Positions 17,596 to 25,293 of a stretch of 47,683 bases of DNA are shown in pieces; position 1 is the first letter of the stretch; each line of letters opens with the position of its first letter. Source of the stretch: Hyphomicrobiales bacterium (GTDB lineage Bacteria; Pseudomonadota; Alphaproteobacteria; Rhizobiales; Rhizobiaceae); the NCBI GenBank assembly GCA_900473745.1, contig UCMW01000007.1, positions 802,287 through 849,969 of the forward strand. Reading direction: 5' to 3'. The notes beneath the pieces are model-generated. The model ran no database searches. It was not told where the DNA came from and was given only the letters and a program-made list of their open reading frames with translations. Made by a program: the position numbers and the translations under genes.

Positions 17596-18402
17596 ATGAG
17601 CGAACTGTTGAGTTTCATCACCACCATGGCGCTTCGTGCCGGTGATATCGCAAGTCGCCACCAGAGAGAGCCCGCTAACCTAGGCATCGAGGCCAAGGGG
17701 CCGTTGGATTTTGTTACCGTCGCAGACAAGGCCGTCGAGCGTTCGGTGATCGACATGATACTGGTACGCGATCCCACGGCAAATATTCTTGGAGAGGAGG
17801 GAGGCGTTGTCGAACTCGGGCAACGAGAGCCAGGCGAGCATTTATGGATCGTCGATCCAATTGATGGCACAGCCAACTACATGCATAATCTGCCTTGGTG
17901 GAGTGTATCTATCGCGCTCCTCGACAAGGGTAGGCCGCGAGCCGGCGTCATCCATGCGCCTGCCATGGGCGTGACGCTAGCGACGGTCTACGGCGAGGGC
18001 GTCTTTCTCAACGGGCAGCCAATTTCCAGCCAGCCGATGGCACGTCTCGACGCGCCGTTGGTCATGTCCGGCGCATCTCCGCTGAATGCCCGCAATGGCC
18101 GGGGTGAAGCGCTTTCACGGATGATCCGCACCGAGCTCGGGGGTATGGAGCGCCAGCTCGGCTGCGGCACGGCCAGCCTGCTGCATGTCCTGCTTGGCAA
18201 GGCAGATCTCTATGTCGGCCTGGGAGAAAGGGTCTGGGATGTGTGTGCCGCTTCCATCATCGCTGAAAATCTTGGATTTGAACACTCTATCGATTGGAAT
18301 CTGCCGGCGGATACACTGCCTTTCGACTTTGTTTGTGGAAATATGATGCTGACCGACAGAATCTCTGCGCATTTGGCGGTCGGTCTGACGACGGGTGCCT
18401 GA
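17596..18402 (+). CDS. Inositol-monophosphatase-family phosphatase
   Basis: A 268-residue Mg2+-dependent phosphatase of the IMPase/FBPase-like family. The metal-binding motifs are visible: GEEGG at 66-70, DPIDGT at 87-92 and the C-terminal W-D at 214-215 (WDVCAAS, where most relatives have WDxAAG). Known substrates of relatives include myo-inositol 1-phosphate, histidinol phosphate, PAP and, for AccG, arabinose 2-phosphate released from agrocinopine. It sits 17 bases after the 2H-phosphoesterase gene and probably removes the phosphate exposed by that enzyme. Confidence 0.87.
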   Translation: MSELLSFITTMALRAGDIASRHQREPANLGIEAKGPLDFVTVADKAVERSVIDMILVRDPTANILGEEGGVVELGQREPGEHLWIVDPIDGTANYMHNLPWWSVSIALLDKGRPRAGVIHAPAMGVTLATVYGEGVFLNGQPISSQPMARLDAPLVMSGASPLNARNGRGEALSRMIRTELGGMERQLGCGTASLLHVLLGKADLYVGLGERVWDVCAASIIAENLGFEHSIDWNLPADTLPFDFVCGNMMLTDRISAHLAVGLTTGA

Positions 18403-18539
18403 TGAACGCAGGGAGGAAAATGGCGCCAGGAGCTGAAGTATGGAAGCGTCTGCTTTCGCGTGAAGCGTTTTTTTGCGACGCAACCGCGGAAGCATTTCTG
18501 CGTACAGCGAGGCATTACTGTGGTGTTTACGACCGATAG
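18402..18539 (+). CDS. Possible 45-residue coupled small protein
   Basis: An ATG at 18402 overlaps the phosphatase stop (TGATG) and opens a 45-codon frame. A second ATG at 18420 follows GGGAGGA closely. The product is basic, with a WKRLLSREAFF segment, and matches no family I know. It ends just before the hairpin at 18543. It could be a small coupled protein or chance. Confidence 0.25.
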   Translation: MNAGRKMAPGAEVWKRLLSREAFFCDATAEAFLRTARHYCGVYDR

Positions 18540-18542
18540 ATG

Positions 18543-18567
18543 GGCGAAGCGCTCCCGGAGCTTCGCC
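18543..18567 (+). terminator. Hairpin after the ROK-linked operon, candidate terminator
   Basis: GGCGAAGC (18543-18550) pairs perfectly with GCTTCGCC (18560-18567) across a 9-base loop, or an inner GCTCC/GGAGC stem can form instead. It is the first clear stem after the phosphatase operon. The following run of T is only two bases long, so it is not a textbook intrinsic terminator. Confidence 0.45.
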
Positions 18568-18570
18568 TTG

Positions 18571-18630
18571 AGTGGATTCGAACCGGCGCCCCGCGAGTTA
18601 GTCCACTAAGCGATTGAAATCCAATCGCTT
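18571..18630. other. Stacked hairpins, tRNA-like or structured RNA element
   Basis: AGTGGA (18571-18576) pairs with TCCACT (18602-18607). Directly after, AAGCGATTG (18608-18616) pairs perfectly with CAATCGCTT (18622-18630) across five bases. The minus strand carries GGTTCGAATCC, the T-loop signature of tRNAs, but the flanking T-stem does not pair and no complete cloverleaf can be drawn. It may be a decayed tRNA-type attachment site or a small structured RNA. Confidence 0.3.
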
Positions 18631-18656
18631 CATGCAGGCGGAGCGTGGACTGTAGT

Positions 18657-18676
18657 GTAACGTTAAATTATGGAAC
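18657..18676 (+). repeat. Short dispersed motif, copy B (GTAACGTTAAATTATGGAAC)
   Basis: This 20-base sequence is repeated at 42622-42641 with a single difference, and its last 13 bases recur at 189-201. It contains the palindrome TAACGTTA. It lies 257 bases upstream of the glycine-zipper gene. Confidence 0.45.
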
Positions 18677-18933
18677 CTCATGATCCTGTCGCACCATCTC
18701 GTTCGCCATCTGCACGAGAGCGCCGATTATGTGAGGCCGCCGCATGTTTTGTAGTGAACGTTCAAGAACTGGTGGATCCGTTCAGGCGATTACCACGGAC
18801 GAGCTTTTAGCCTGGTAGTTGTCGCCGAAGATATTGCCAGCTGCAACTCAGGAGTCGTCAGATATTGCCCAACTTTTAACGCGCTATTTGGCTACATGCG
18901 ATCTATTCAGCAGTTACTCAAAAGGACAAGATC
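18677..18933. other. Intergenic DNA before the microprotein gene
   Basis: I see no gene in this stretch. An AGATATTGCC word occurs twice, near 18830 and 18860. A short plus frame beginning at 18819 runs on into the next gene's region in another frame and looks like noise. Confidence 0.3.
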
Positions 18934-19095
18934 ATGGGTATAGGGATTGGAGCCGGATTAGCAGTCGGCGTCGCAGTCGGGTCTGCTGTCGACAACATCA
19001 CTTTAGGCATCATCCTGGGAATAGCGATGGGCGCGTCTTTAGGGGTCGTTATCTCGAGGATCCGTCGGGACAACGACGATGACAGTAAATCTTGA
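18934..19095 (+). CDS. Glycine-zipper small membrane protein
   Basis: A 53-residue protein beginning MGIGIGAGLAVGVAVG, preceded by AAGGA six bases before the ATG. Two hydrophobic segments rich in Gly-x-Gly and GxxxG spacings (about residues 2-17 and 22-42) are followed by a charged tail RIRRDNDDDSKS. This is the pattern of small glycine-zipper inner-membrane proteins, often stress related in rhizobia. It stands alone between the hairpin region and insertion-sequence debris. The role is unknown. Confidence 0.6.
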   Translation: MGIGIGAGLAVGVAVGSAVDNITLGIILGIAMGASLGVVISRIRRDNDDDSKS

Positions 19096-19181
19096 CACTA
19101 TGGGGCTGAGGCAGTCGCACGCCCCCCCGGAAAAGCCACTGTGTCAGTTTGCTCGAATGCGAGGGCCTTTATGCGACCGAC

Positions 19182-19391
19182 CTACAAAGCTGTGACTTTC
19201 TCAGTTATTGACGAGCTGCTCAAGTCTGCCGCTTGCTGACGATCCGGTTTGACCCCGCTATGCCCTCTAGCGAGGAAGCTGCGACGGCGCCGGCCACCTT
19301 CGGGCCGCCCGATAAGGACCTCCTGCCGATGCTTCGACATATCGATCGCTACCAGCACGGCGTTTGTGGGAGTAGAAAGATATTTGGTCAT
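19182..19391 (-). pseudogene. IS110-family transposase, N-terminal fragment
   Basis: From the ATG at 19391 the minus strand encodes MTKYLSTPTNAVLVAIDMSK, then HRQEVLIGRPEGGRRRR. This is the N-terminal DEDD-domain start of IS110-family transposases, with the first catalytic Asp in A-I-D. Similarity stops near 19280 and the remainder to 19182 is unrelated, so most of the gene (normally over 300 residues) is gone. It is a remnant of a past insertion. Confidence 0.7.
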
Positions 19392-19459
19392 GGCTTGTCG
19401 CCTCCAGAGTGTTGCCTCGACCACTTCACTTTGGAGACCTGTCGACCGGCACCTCTTCA

Positions 19460-19607
19460 CGAGCTACCACCATGCGGGGCTGACTATCGAAGTTGGAGAA
19501 ACGACTATAACCTGAACCGTCCGCGCACGAGCCTCAACGGCTTGACCCCATGGGAGTTTGCAGCCCGGTCCAGACCGAACCAAAACATGAACAGTGCAAA
19601 CTTATAA
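19460..19607 (+). pseudogene. IS3-type (rve) transposase, frameshifted C-terminal fragment
   Basis: The stretch encodes WRNDYNLNRPRTSLNGLTPW followed by EFAARSR, the conserved C-terminus of IS3/IS481-type integrase-core transposases, ending at TAA 19605-19607. Just upstream the neighbouring frame reads HAGLTIE, which would join it as IEAWRNDYN if one base were restored near 19492. A single-base deletion therefore breaks the frame. The rest of the transposase is absent. Confidence 0.7.
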
Positions 19608-19839
19608 ACGCGGACAATATGGGAGCAGGTCAGCAGGAGGAAAATTAGAGCAGCCTTCGTCCGTCATGAACCGAAACGAGCCGTCGGCATATCGCCTCGC
19701 TAATTACACCCCCTGAAACGTAGCAAGTCTTCTGAAGTAAAGACGGCGATCCAAATGCGCTAACGGGCAGTTAGGCGGCAACGTCAATGCCCATAGATAG
19801 CTGACATCGAAGCAGCAACAAGCTCTACTATAACAAAAA
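19608..19839. other. Spacer between IS remnants and exoZ
   Basis: I see no gene or clear structure here. The minus-strand frame that crosses it into exoZ is a shadow of exoZ. It separates mobile-element debris from the end of the exo cluster. Confidence 0.4.
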
Positions 19840-20847
19840 TCAAGCTCTATAGCTCGTCCCAGCTGGCGACAAGAGTCCTCTTTCAAGCAGATAATGGCAG
19901 GCAACTCCAAATAAAATGCCAGCCAAAGTCGCAGTACTAAAGACAAATGCAGCATAAACCCCAACTGAGGCACCGACTTTAGCAACCACCGCAATAGCGA
20001 AACTGTGCCAGAGGTAGATGGAATACGACGCGTCACCCAAAACGGCGAGCACTGGAATTCTGCGAGGTCTCCACTCTCTTTCGATTGCCAGTATGCCGAC
20101 GACAAGCCCTGCAGCAAGAGGACCGCACAGGAGAGTATCGAACGGCATACGGGCAACTTGTAGATAGGCAAACCCGCCTAGCGTAGCAGCCACCATGGCA
20201 GTTCCCAGAGCGGCAGTGGGAAGTTTTTCCTTGATCCAAAGTTCGCCGATCACCATCCCCGCCAGGAATTCCAGGATGATAGGGCGCGTAAACGCAAACA
20301 GTGCCACGTTTTCAATGTCTCTGAACCAGCCATAAAGAACGAGCAAGATCAGAAGTGCCGATATGAGGGGCAATCGCCAGCGGCGGGCCAGATAAAGCGA
20401 GCATCCAAATACCAGGTAGAAAAACATCTCATAGTTCAATGTCCAACCCTGAACGAGGACCGGCCAGATTTCTCCATTGCTCGGCGAGCGAGCCGGAATG
20501 AAAGAAAGCGAGGCCAGGACATGGTCTAGCGTGAGTACAAGATTGGGAAAAAGTCCGGTCAGTCCACCCGCCACCATGACGGCGGTAGCTAGCCAGTAGA
20601 GCGGTAGGATCCGGCGGATGCGTGCGCGCATGAATTGCAGCGGCGTCGGCTCTCGGCGGAAGGTGACGACCCACATGATGAAACCGCTGATAATGAAAAA
20701 GACGTCGACGCCCGCCGCACCGATGGCGAAGTGGTAACCTGTCCTTTCGGCCGCATGAAACAAAACCACAGCGATTGCCGCCGCGCCGCGCAAATACTGG
20801 ATGCCATACAGGGTTTCCTGAGATGGGGACATCATGGACGTACCCAT
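19840..20847 (-). CDS. exoZ: Succinoglycan O-acetyltransferase ExoZ
   Basis: A 335-residue integral-membrane acyltransferase of the acyltransferase-3 family, with about ten hydrophobic segments, the conserved N-terminal YLRGAAAIAVVLFHA motif with its essential His and the GVDVFFIISGF motif. In S. meliloti ExoZ adds the acetyl group to succinoglycan repeat units at the inner membrane. It overlaps the end of exoQ by 16 bases and is the last gene of the exoYFQZ unit. The start at 20847 has only a weak ribosome-binding site; ATGs at 20835 and 20832 are alternatives. Confidence 0.88.
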   Translation of the reverse strand: MGTSMMSPSQETLYGIQYLRGAAAIAVVLFHAAERTGYHFAIGAAGVDVFFIISGFIMWVVTFRREPTPLQFMRARIRRILPLYWLATAVMVAGGLTGLFPNLVLTLDHVLASLSFIPARSPSNGEIWPVLVQGWTLNYEMFFYLVFGCSLYLARRWRLPLISALLILLVLYGWFRDIENVALFAFTRPIILEFLAGMVIGELWIKEKLPTAALGTAMVAATLGGFAYLQVARMPFDTLLCGPLAAGLVVGILAIEREWRPRRIPVLAVLGDASYSIYLWHSFAIAVVAKVGASVGVYAAFVFSTATLAGILFGVACHYLLERGLLSPAGTSYRA

Positions 20848-22118
20848 CTATCTCTGGCCATAGATTGACCGGCTCCCACAGGATAGCCTGCTAATTGCGG
20901 TTGCGGCACCCGTCCTCTGTCCGCAAGAACGCCGGCGGCGTAGTACAGCAGAAACGAACCAGCATGATAAGGCGCGAGGATATCGACCTCGACAAAGGCA
21001 CGTGTGGTCAGCAGGACGGCAACCCCCAACAAAACGGCAGCCTCTGGATCGACGGTGTTTTTCAACCAGCGGCTAAAATGCCCGACTACAGTCACAATGA
21101 GCACGATGCACAGGAGCACGAGCCCAACAAAACCCGTCTCGACGGCAGTCTCGATGAACGTGTTGTGAAAGTGAAACCCTGATCGAGATCCGATGTAGAA
21201 CTCCTCCCACAGGCGTTCGGCTTCTGAAAGCCCCTGAACCCAGTAGGCCTGATAACCGACACCGAAGAAGAGGTTGGCCCGAGCTGCCTCAAGACCCTGC
21301 TGCCAGAGGTAAGTGCGCCCCGTCAGGGTCGAATCCTTGCCGAAAGCGCCAAGAACGATATTGGCGCCACCGGCATTGAGAAAAACGAAGCTCCCGGCAA
21401 CTGCAAGAATGCCGCCGGCGACCAGTAGGTTGCGACGGCTCGATGGCCTGAGTGCCTGGGAGAGGCGAAGACCGATCGCCATGGCAACGACTGCGAACGT
21501 CGTCAAAACAGAGGTGGCCGACTGCGAGGCCATGAGCGAATAGGCAGCTAGCAGCGAGACGCCGGCGCTGATCAGCAGCCACTGCCTTCGCTCGCCCAGA
21601 ATGAATATGGCGGAAAAGGAGAAATACACGCCAAGAGAGGCGTAAAACCCGAGCTGGTTCTTCGAGGCGAAAGCCCCAACGAAACTGTAACCCCCATCAA
21701 GCGGATCAAGATGGTAGACGCCGAACAGTAGCGAGTACATGAGAACCAGCCCTGTACCGATCACAGCACCACGCGAAAGGGTGCCTATGTTAATGGTTCG
21801 CATGGCGATGAGGGCGCAAACGACGTGGGTGAGATATTGCAGGGCCGTACGCGCCGTCGCCGAGGGAGCGGCTGACCAGAACACCGAGAGGCAGGCGAAC
21901 GCGGCGAAAGCAAAGATCCAGGAATAGCGGACATAATCCCCAAGGACACGACGGTAGTCGACCAGGACCAGCGGCAGCCAAAGGGCATAGTAGAACAGGA
22001 TCGAGACTTGGCCAAACCGCACCGAATAGGCGAAGACGAACAGCGACAGCGCAATTGCAGCGGTGCCGTAAATCTCGTTTTGCCCTCGGTCGATCAATCT
22101 GGCCTTGGCGATCTTCAT
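20832..22118 (-). CDS. exoQ: Succinoglycan polymerase ExoQ (Wzy-like)
   Basis: A 428-residue polytopic protein of the O-antigen ligase/polymerase family. Many hydrophobic segments are visible, along with the large periplasmic loop around residues 280-330 (GRTYLWQQGLEAARAN...HFHNTFIETAVETG). ExoQ is required in S. meliloti for high-molecular-weight succinoglycan. I chose ATG 22118 (MKIAKARLIDRG), 7 bases after the exoF stop and preceded by GAGGCGCAG. The longer frame to 22163 would overlap exoF by 38 bases. Confidence 0.9.
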   Translation of the reverse strand: MKIAKARLIDRGQNEIYGTAAIALSLFVFAYSVRFGQVSILFYYALWLPLVLVDYRRVLGDYVRYSWIFAFAAFACLSVFWSAAPSATARTALQYLTHVVCALIAMRTINIGTLSRGAVIGTGLVLMYSLLFGVYHLDPLDGGYSFVGAFASKNQLGFYASLGVYFSFSAIFILGERRQWLLISAGVSLLAAYSLMASQSATSVLTTFAVVAMAIGLRLSQALRPSSRRNLLVAGGILAVAGSFVFLNAGGANIVLGAFGKDSTLTGRTYLWQQGLEAARANLFFGVGYQAYWVQGLSEAERLWEEFYIGSRSGFHFHNTFIETAVETGFVGLVLLCIVLIVTVVGHFSRWLKNTVDPEAAVLLGVAVLLTTRAFVEVDILAPYHAGSFLLYYAAGVLADRGRVPQPQLAGYPVGAGQSMARDRWVRP

Positions 22119-22125
22119 CTGCGCC

Positions 22126-23394
22126 TCACCGCATCGCCAGACCGGCAGAGACCTTGACCACATCGCCAGGCAGGATTTTCGTATTCTCGTCGGCTGTTAT
22201 CTCGCTTGTCTTGCCGCCCTCCTCCCGGACGATCGAGTAGCTGACGCTCGCTACAGTCTGCTTCGAGAGTACGGCGTCGGCTGTCGATTGCATCATGGCC
22301 TCTGCCATCAGATCACGGCTCGTGGAGAGCTTGAGCGCAATCGTATCCAATTCCCGCTCGGTATTCTGCAATTCCTGAGCGAGCTGCGCATCCCGATCAT
22401 TTCTAAGATCGGTCTCGTCCTGAGTAGCCTTGCTGATATCCTGCCTCGCCTTCAGGGAGGCTGTGTCAATGTCGAGAAGCGCCGCTTGCAGGTCAGCCAC
22501 CTGTTGTTCGATGGCCAGCCGCCGTGAGCTCACCGTCAGGCCCTGCTCCGTAAGATTGTAGACCTTTTCGCGGTCACTCTCGACCAGCTTGAGCTGGCGC
22601 GACTGTGTCTCGCTCTTCTTGGCCAAGGATTCGATTTCCCGGCTCAACAGCGTCTTGAGATCGGCTAGTGCGGTGAGCTGCAGCGTCAGCCGCTTGTCCC
22701 GGGTCTGCATCAACGCGGTCTCGCTTGCCAAAAGCTCAGCGCCATCCGGCATATTCTTGAGTTCTTCCGGCATGGCGATTGCTGCATTTCCGGCTATCTC
22801 GGCCTGCAGGCGCGCGCGGCGCGCCAGAAGGCGATAACGTTCCGCCACCAGCACAGAGGTGTCACCCTCGGCGCGAATGAAATCTCGGGCAAAACGTTGC
22901 CCGGTATCACCTCGTCTGAGGCCCCCACCGAGACTGATAGCCTTAAGAACGGTCATGTTCGGCGCATACGGATATTCGCCAGGGGTCTGTACTTCTCCGG
23001 CCAGATAGATTGGACGATACTGCGCAAGCTCCACCGAGGCCGAGGGTCTGTCCCTCAGTCCAAAGAGCTGTTGCATCTTCGCCCCGACCTCGTCAGCGAT
23101 CTCCGCAGTCGTTTTCCCTGAGACCGCCAACTCGCCGAGGAATGGCAGAGAGACGGTGCCAGATGCACCCACGGTGTAGTCACCGCTGACGGTCGACCAG
23201 TCCCTCACCTGCCCTTCAGCCGTGCGCCACTCGGCGACTCGGATCCGAAGCTTGTCCATCACATCCAACCGATAGGCATCGGCACGCGCCGAGGCCAACG
23301 GAATGGCAATCATGAGCAGACAAAGAACGACCCTGATGACATGCGTGCCAGAGTGAGAGCACCGCTGTGCGCTGGCGCTGCCGATTAAAAACAT
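22126..23394 (-). CDS. exoF: Polysaccharide export outer-membrane/periplasmic protein ExoF
   Basis: A 422-residue protein with a signal peptide (hydrophobic core VVLCLLMIAIPLASA, then RADAYRL), followed by a polysaccharide export (Wza-like OPX) domain with YRLDVMDKLRIRVAEW and a SLBB-like repeat (YLAGEVQTPGEYPY near 150). A long coiled-coil region spans about residues 220-350. ExoF acts with ExoP in succinoglycan export and is needed for the first sugar transfer in vivo. It lies between exoY and exoQ in the standard order. Confidence 0.92.
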   Translation of the reverse strand: MFLIGSASAQRCSHSGTHVIRVVLCLLMIAIPLASARADAYRLDVMDKLRIRVAEWRTAEGQVRDWSTVSGDYTVGASGTVSLPFLGELAVSGKTTAEIADEVGAKMQQLFGLRDRPSASVELAQYRPIYLAGEVQTPGEYPYAPNMTVLKAISLGGGLRRGDTGQRFARDFIRAEGDTSVLVAERYRLLARRARLQAEIAGNAAIAMPEELKNMPDGAELLASETALMQTRDKRLTLQLTALADLKTLLSREIESLAKKSETQSRQLKLVESDREKVYNLTEQGLTVSSRRLAIEQQVADLQAALLDIDTASLKARQDISKATQDETDLRNDRDAQLAQELQNTERELDTIALKLSTSRDLMAEAMMQSTADAVLSKQTVASVSYSIVREEGGKTSEITADENTKILPGDVVKVSAGLAMR

Positions 23395-23456
23395 GGTTTA
23401 ACCTCGTTTGGCTGTTTCGGACCGGTCATGTCCGCCTGCGAGATGTCAGGCAGCGT

Positions 23457-24134
23457 TCAGTAGCTACCGCGCGCCGAGCAGACGGCCGGAATAGTCAGAC
23501 CGATGATCTTGAGATCCGTCATCAGCGACCAATTCTGAACGTAGTGCGAATCCAGCGCGACCCGGGACTCATACGTGACGTCGCTTCTTCCGCTGACTTG
23601 CCAAAGACCTGTCAGGCCTGGGCGGCTGCGCAGATAATACTGGGCCGCGACGTCGTAAAATTCGAGTTCGTCCTCGACGACCGGACGTGGACCGACCACA
23701 CTCATTTCGCCACGAATGATATTAATAAGCTGCGGCAGCTCATCGAGGCTGAGCTTACGCAGAACCCCGCCCACTGCTGTGACGCGCGGGTCGTTCTGCA
23801 ATTTACGGGAGGCGTGCCATTCCGCGTAGGCGGACGGGTTCTTCTCCAGATATTCCCTCAATACTCGGTCACCGTCTTCCCGCATCGTGCGGAATTTCAG
23901 GCAACGGAAGGTTCGGCCGCCATGGCCTATGCGGCTGTGCCCATAGAAGATCCGACCCCCATCGGAAAATTTCACAAGCGCCATCAGCATCAGGAAGAGT
24001 GGGCTGAGCGCAACCAGGGCCGATAAAGCAAGTAGGATATCTAATCCGCGCTTGGTATTGCCGCCGACCGGCGACATGGCGTCGGTATGCGTGGGGAGAA
24101 ACGGCGAACTGGCCGATCGGGTCGCGGACTTCAT
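23457..24134 (-). CDS. exoY: Undecaprenyl-phosphate galactose phosphotransferase ExoY
   Basis: A 225-residue sugar-phosphate transferase that starts succinoglycan assembly by placing galactose-1-phosphate on undecaprenyl phosphate at the inner membrane. Visible features are the N-terminal membrane segment [18 protein letters not shown], the KFRTM motif, the [15 protein letters not shown] motif and the GPRP...[13 protein letters not shown] signature. I chose ATG 24134 (MKSATRSAS) because GGAG lies 8 bases upstream and S. meliloti ExoY begins alike with about 226 residues; the open frame to 24230 is longer than needed. It is the first gene of exoYFQZ. Confidence 0.93.
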   Translation of the reverse strand: MKSATRSASSPFLPTHTDAMSPVGGNTKRGLDILLALSALVALSPLFLMLMALVKFSDGGRIFYGHSRIGHGGRTFRCLKFRTMREDGDRVLREYLEKNPSAYAEWHASRKLQNDPRVTAVGGVLRKLSLDELPQLINIIRGEMSVVGPRPVVEDELEFYDVAAQYYLRSRPGLTGLWQVSGRSDVTYESRVALDSHYVQNWSLMTDLKIIGLTIPAVCSARGSY

Positions 24135-24873
24135 AGAGGTAACTCCATTTACGTTTTGCGATTGGTCGGGTCCCTCGGGACGCAAGGTCTTATCCAAGGT
24201 CCAGTGTGTGGTGACAATTTGTCCGCGCAAATCAAAGTTGCCGAAGAGAGCCAGAGCCCGGCCGGGCGCTCGCGGCGGCCGCGGTGCGAACCAAGTGGAG
24301 GTTTATTCTGCGCCGCTCGATCTGCGGGCGTCTCCAAGTGTCAACTGCGACATTTTGACGAATTTTGGCAGATCACGCTTGGTTCTACTGCACCGCGGCG
24401 GGGCGGTTTTCGGGATTTATACAATGGAGGTCTTGCCCACAATGTCTTGCTGCATCGCAACCACGGAGATGTTCTCAACTACAAATCAGTTCTGCATTGC
24501 ACCATTATGCTGCGCTGCACTTTTTGCGGCGCGGCCGAAAACTCAACTTGTAACAAAACGTGATCGTCTCTTCCGCTTCGATGGCCACAGCGAGCATGCG
24601 GGGCCCGCAAAACCAGTCCGAAATGTGGCGATTACGCTCCCGCCGCTTTGATTCGCAGATGCCTTAGACAAGGGGAGTCGACCGACAGGCGATCAAAACC
24701 TTCCGCAGTTCTGATCGCTAACGGATCTTAAAGGCTCAACTGATACTGAAAAACCGCTGTTTTAGGACAAGCTCGGGCGTTGCACTCTGCCATTGTGATA
24801 ATATATCTATGTAAATGCCTTTGAGGAGAAGGCGAACCGCCATGAGAACGCATCGTAGAATGGAGGGCGTGTA
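24135..24873. promoter_or_regulatory. Long exoY-exoX regulatory intergenic region
   Basis: This 739-base gap separates exoY (minus) from exoX (plus) and must hold both promoters. A TGCATTGC word at 24493-24500 matches the word found twice upstream of exoH. In S. meliloti the MucR zinc-finger regulator is reported to bind upstream of exoY and exoH. A plus-strand frame across 24052-24651 lacks any family feature and I do not call it a gene. Confidence 0.5.
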
Positions 24874-25164
24874 ATGTATGCGCCTCGAATCCTTGTAAGT
24901 ATGATGAGTGCGCTGATCGCTTTTGCGATCGGAACCTATTTGTTGACAGGTTCCATCAGCACCACGATTTGGCAAACAACGGTCTCTGCGGTTCTCCTCC
25001 AAATCGGATACTTCATCGGCGTGCTCGTGCTTGTATACCGTTCAGCGCGCGAAAAAACGAAAGAGGCATCTGGCGGAGAGAGCGTCAAATCAGACAGTAG
25101 CGACGCTAAGTCGGGTGCGGTGAGGGTGTCGCCTTTGAACGCACCTGAACGTCCCCAGCTGTAG
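24874..25164 (+). CDS. exoX: Exopolysaccharide synthesis repressor ExoX
   Basis: A 96-residue membrane protein with two hydrophobic segments (about residues 8-28 and 36-56) and a polar C-terminal tail, preceded by GGAGGGC. Size, topology and place next to exoY match ExoX of S. meliloti and related rhizobial proteins. These lower succinoglycan production after transcription in a manner set by the exoX/exoY gene ratio. It is followed by exoU on the same strand after 129 bases. Confidence 0.8.
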   Translation: MYAPRILVSMMSALIAFAIGTYLLTGSISTTIWQTTVSAVLLQIGYFIGVLVLVYRSAREKTKEASGGESVKSDSSDAKSGAVRVSPLNAPERPQL

Positions 25165-25293
25165 ACGCATTCGATTGCCTCTACACAAAGCAGCCAGTCC
25201 GCCCCGTTTGTGTCACTATCCGCCTTCATTCTTCTAATTCGCTGATCCCAACGGAGCAGTGATTGATTCCTTGCAGGAACCGAGGAGAGAGGC

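Noticed and set aside
18571..18630. Intact tRNA (serine- or selenocysteine-like) on the minus strand
   Set aside because: Only the T-loop word fits; the T-stem does not pair, the anticodon loop lacks the conserved U33, and no acceptor stem with discriminator was found.
18672..18704. GGAAC followed by CGTT as an EcfG/RpoE2 general-stress promoter
   Set aside because: The spacing between GGAAC (18672-18676) and the next CGTT is 23 bases rather than the usual 16-17; copies A and C have no CGTT at the right distance.
24052..24651. Long plus-strand frames covering the start of exoY and the exoY-exoX gap
   Set aside because: They run antisense to exoY, lack family features and have Arg/Cys-rich composition typical of spurious frames in GC-rich DNA.
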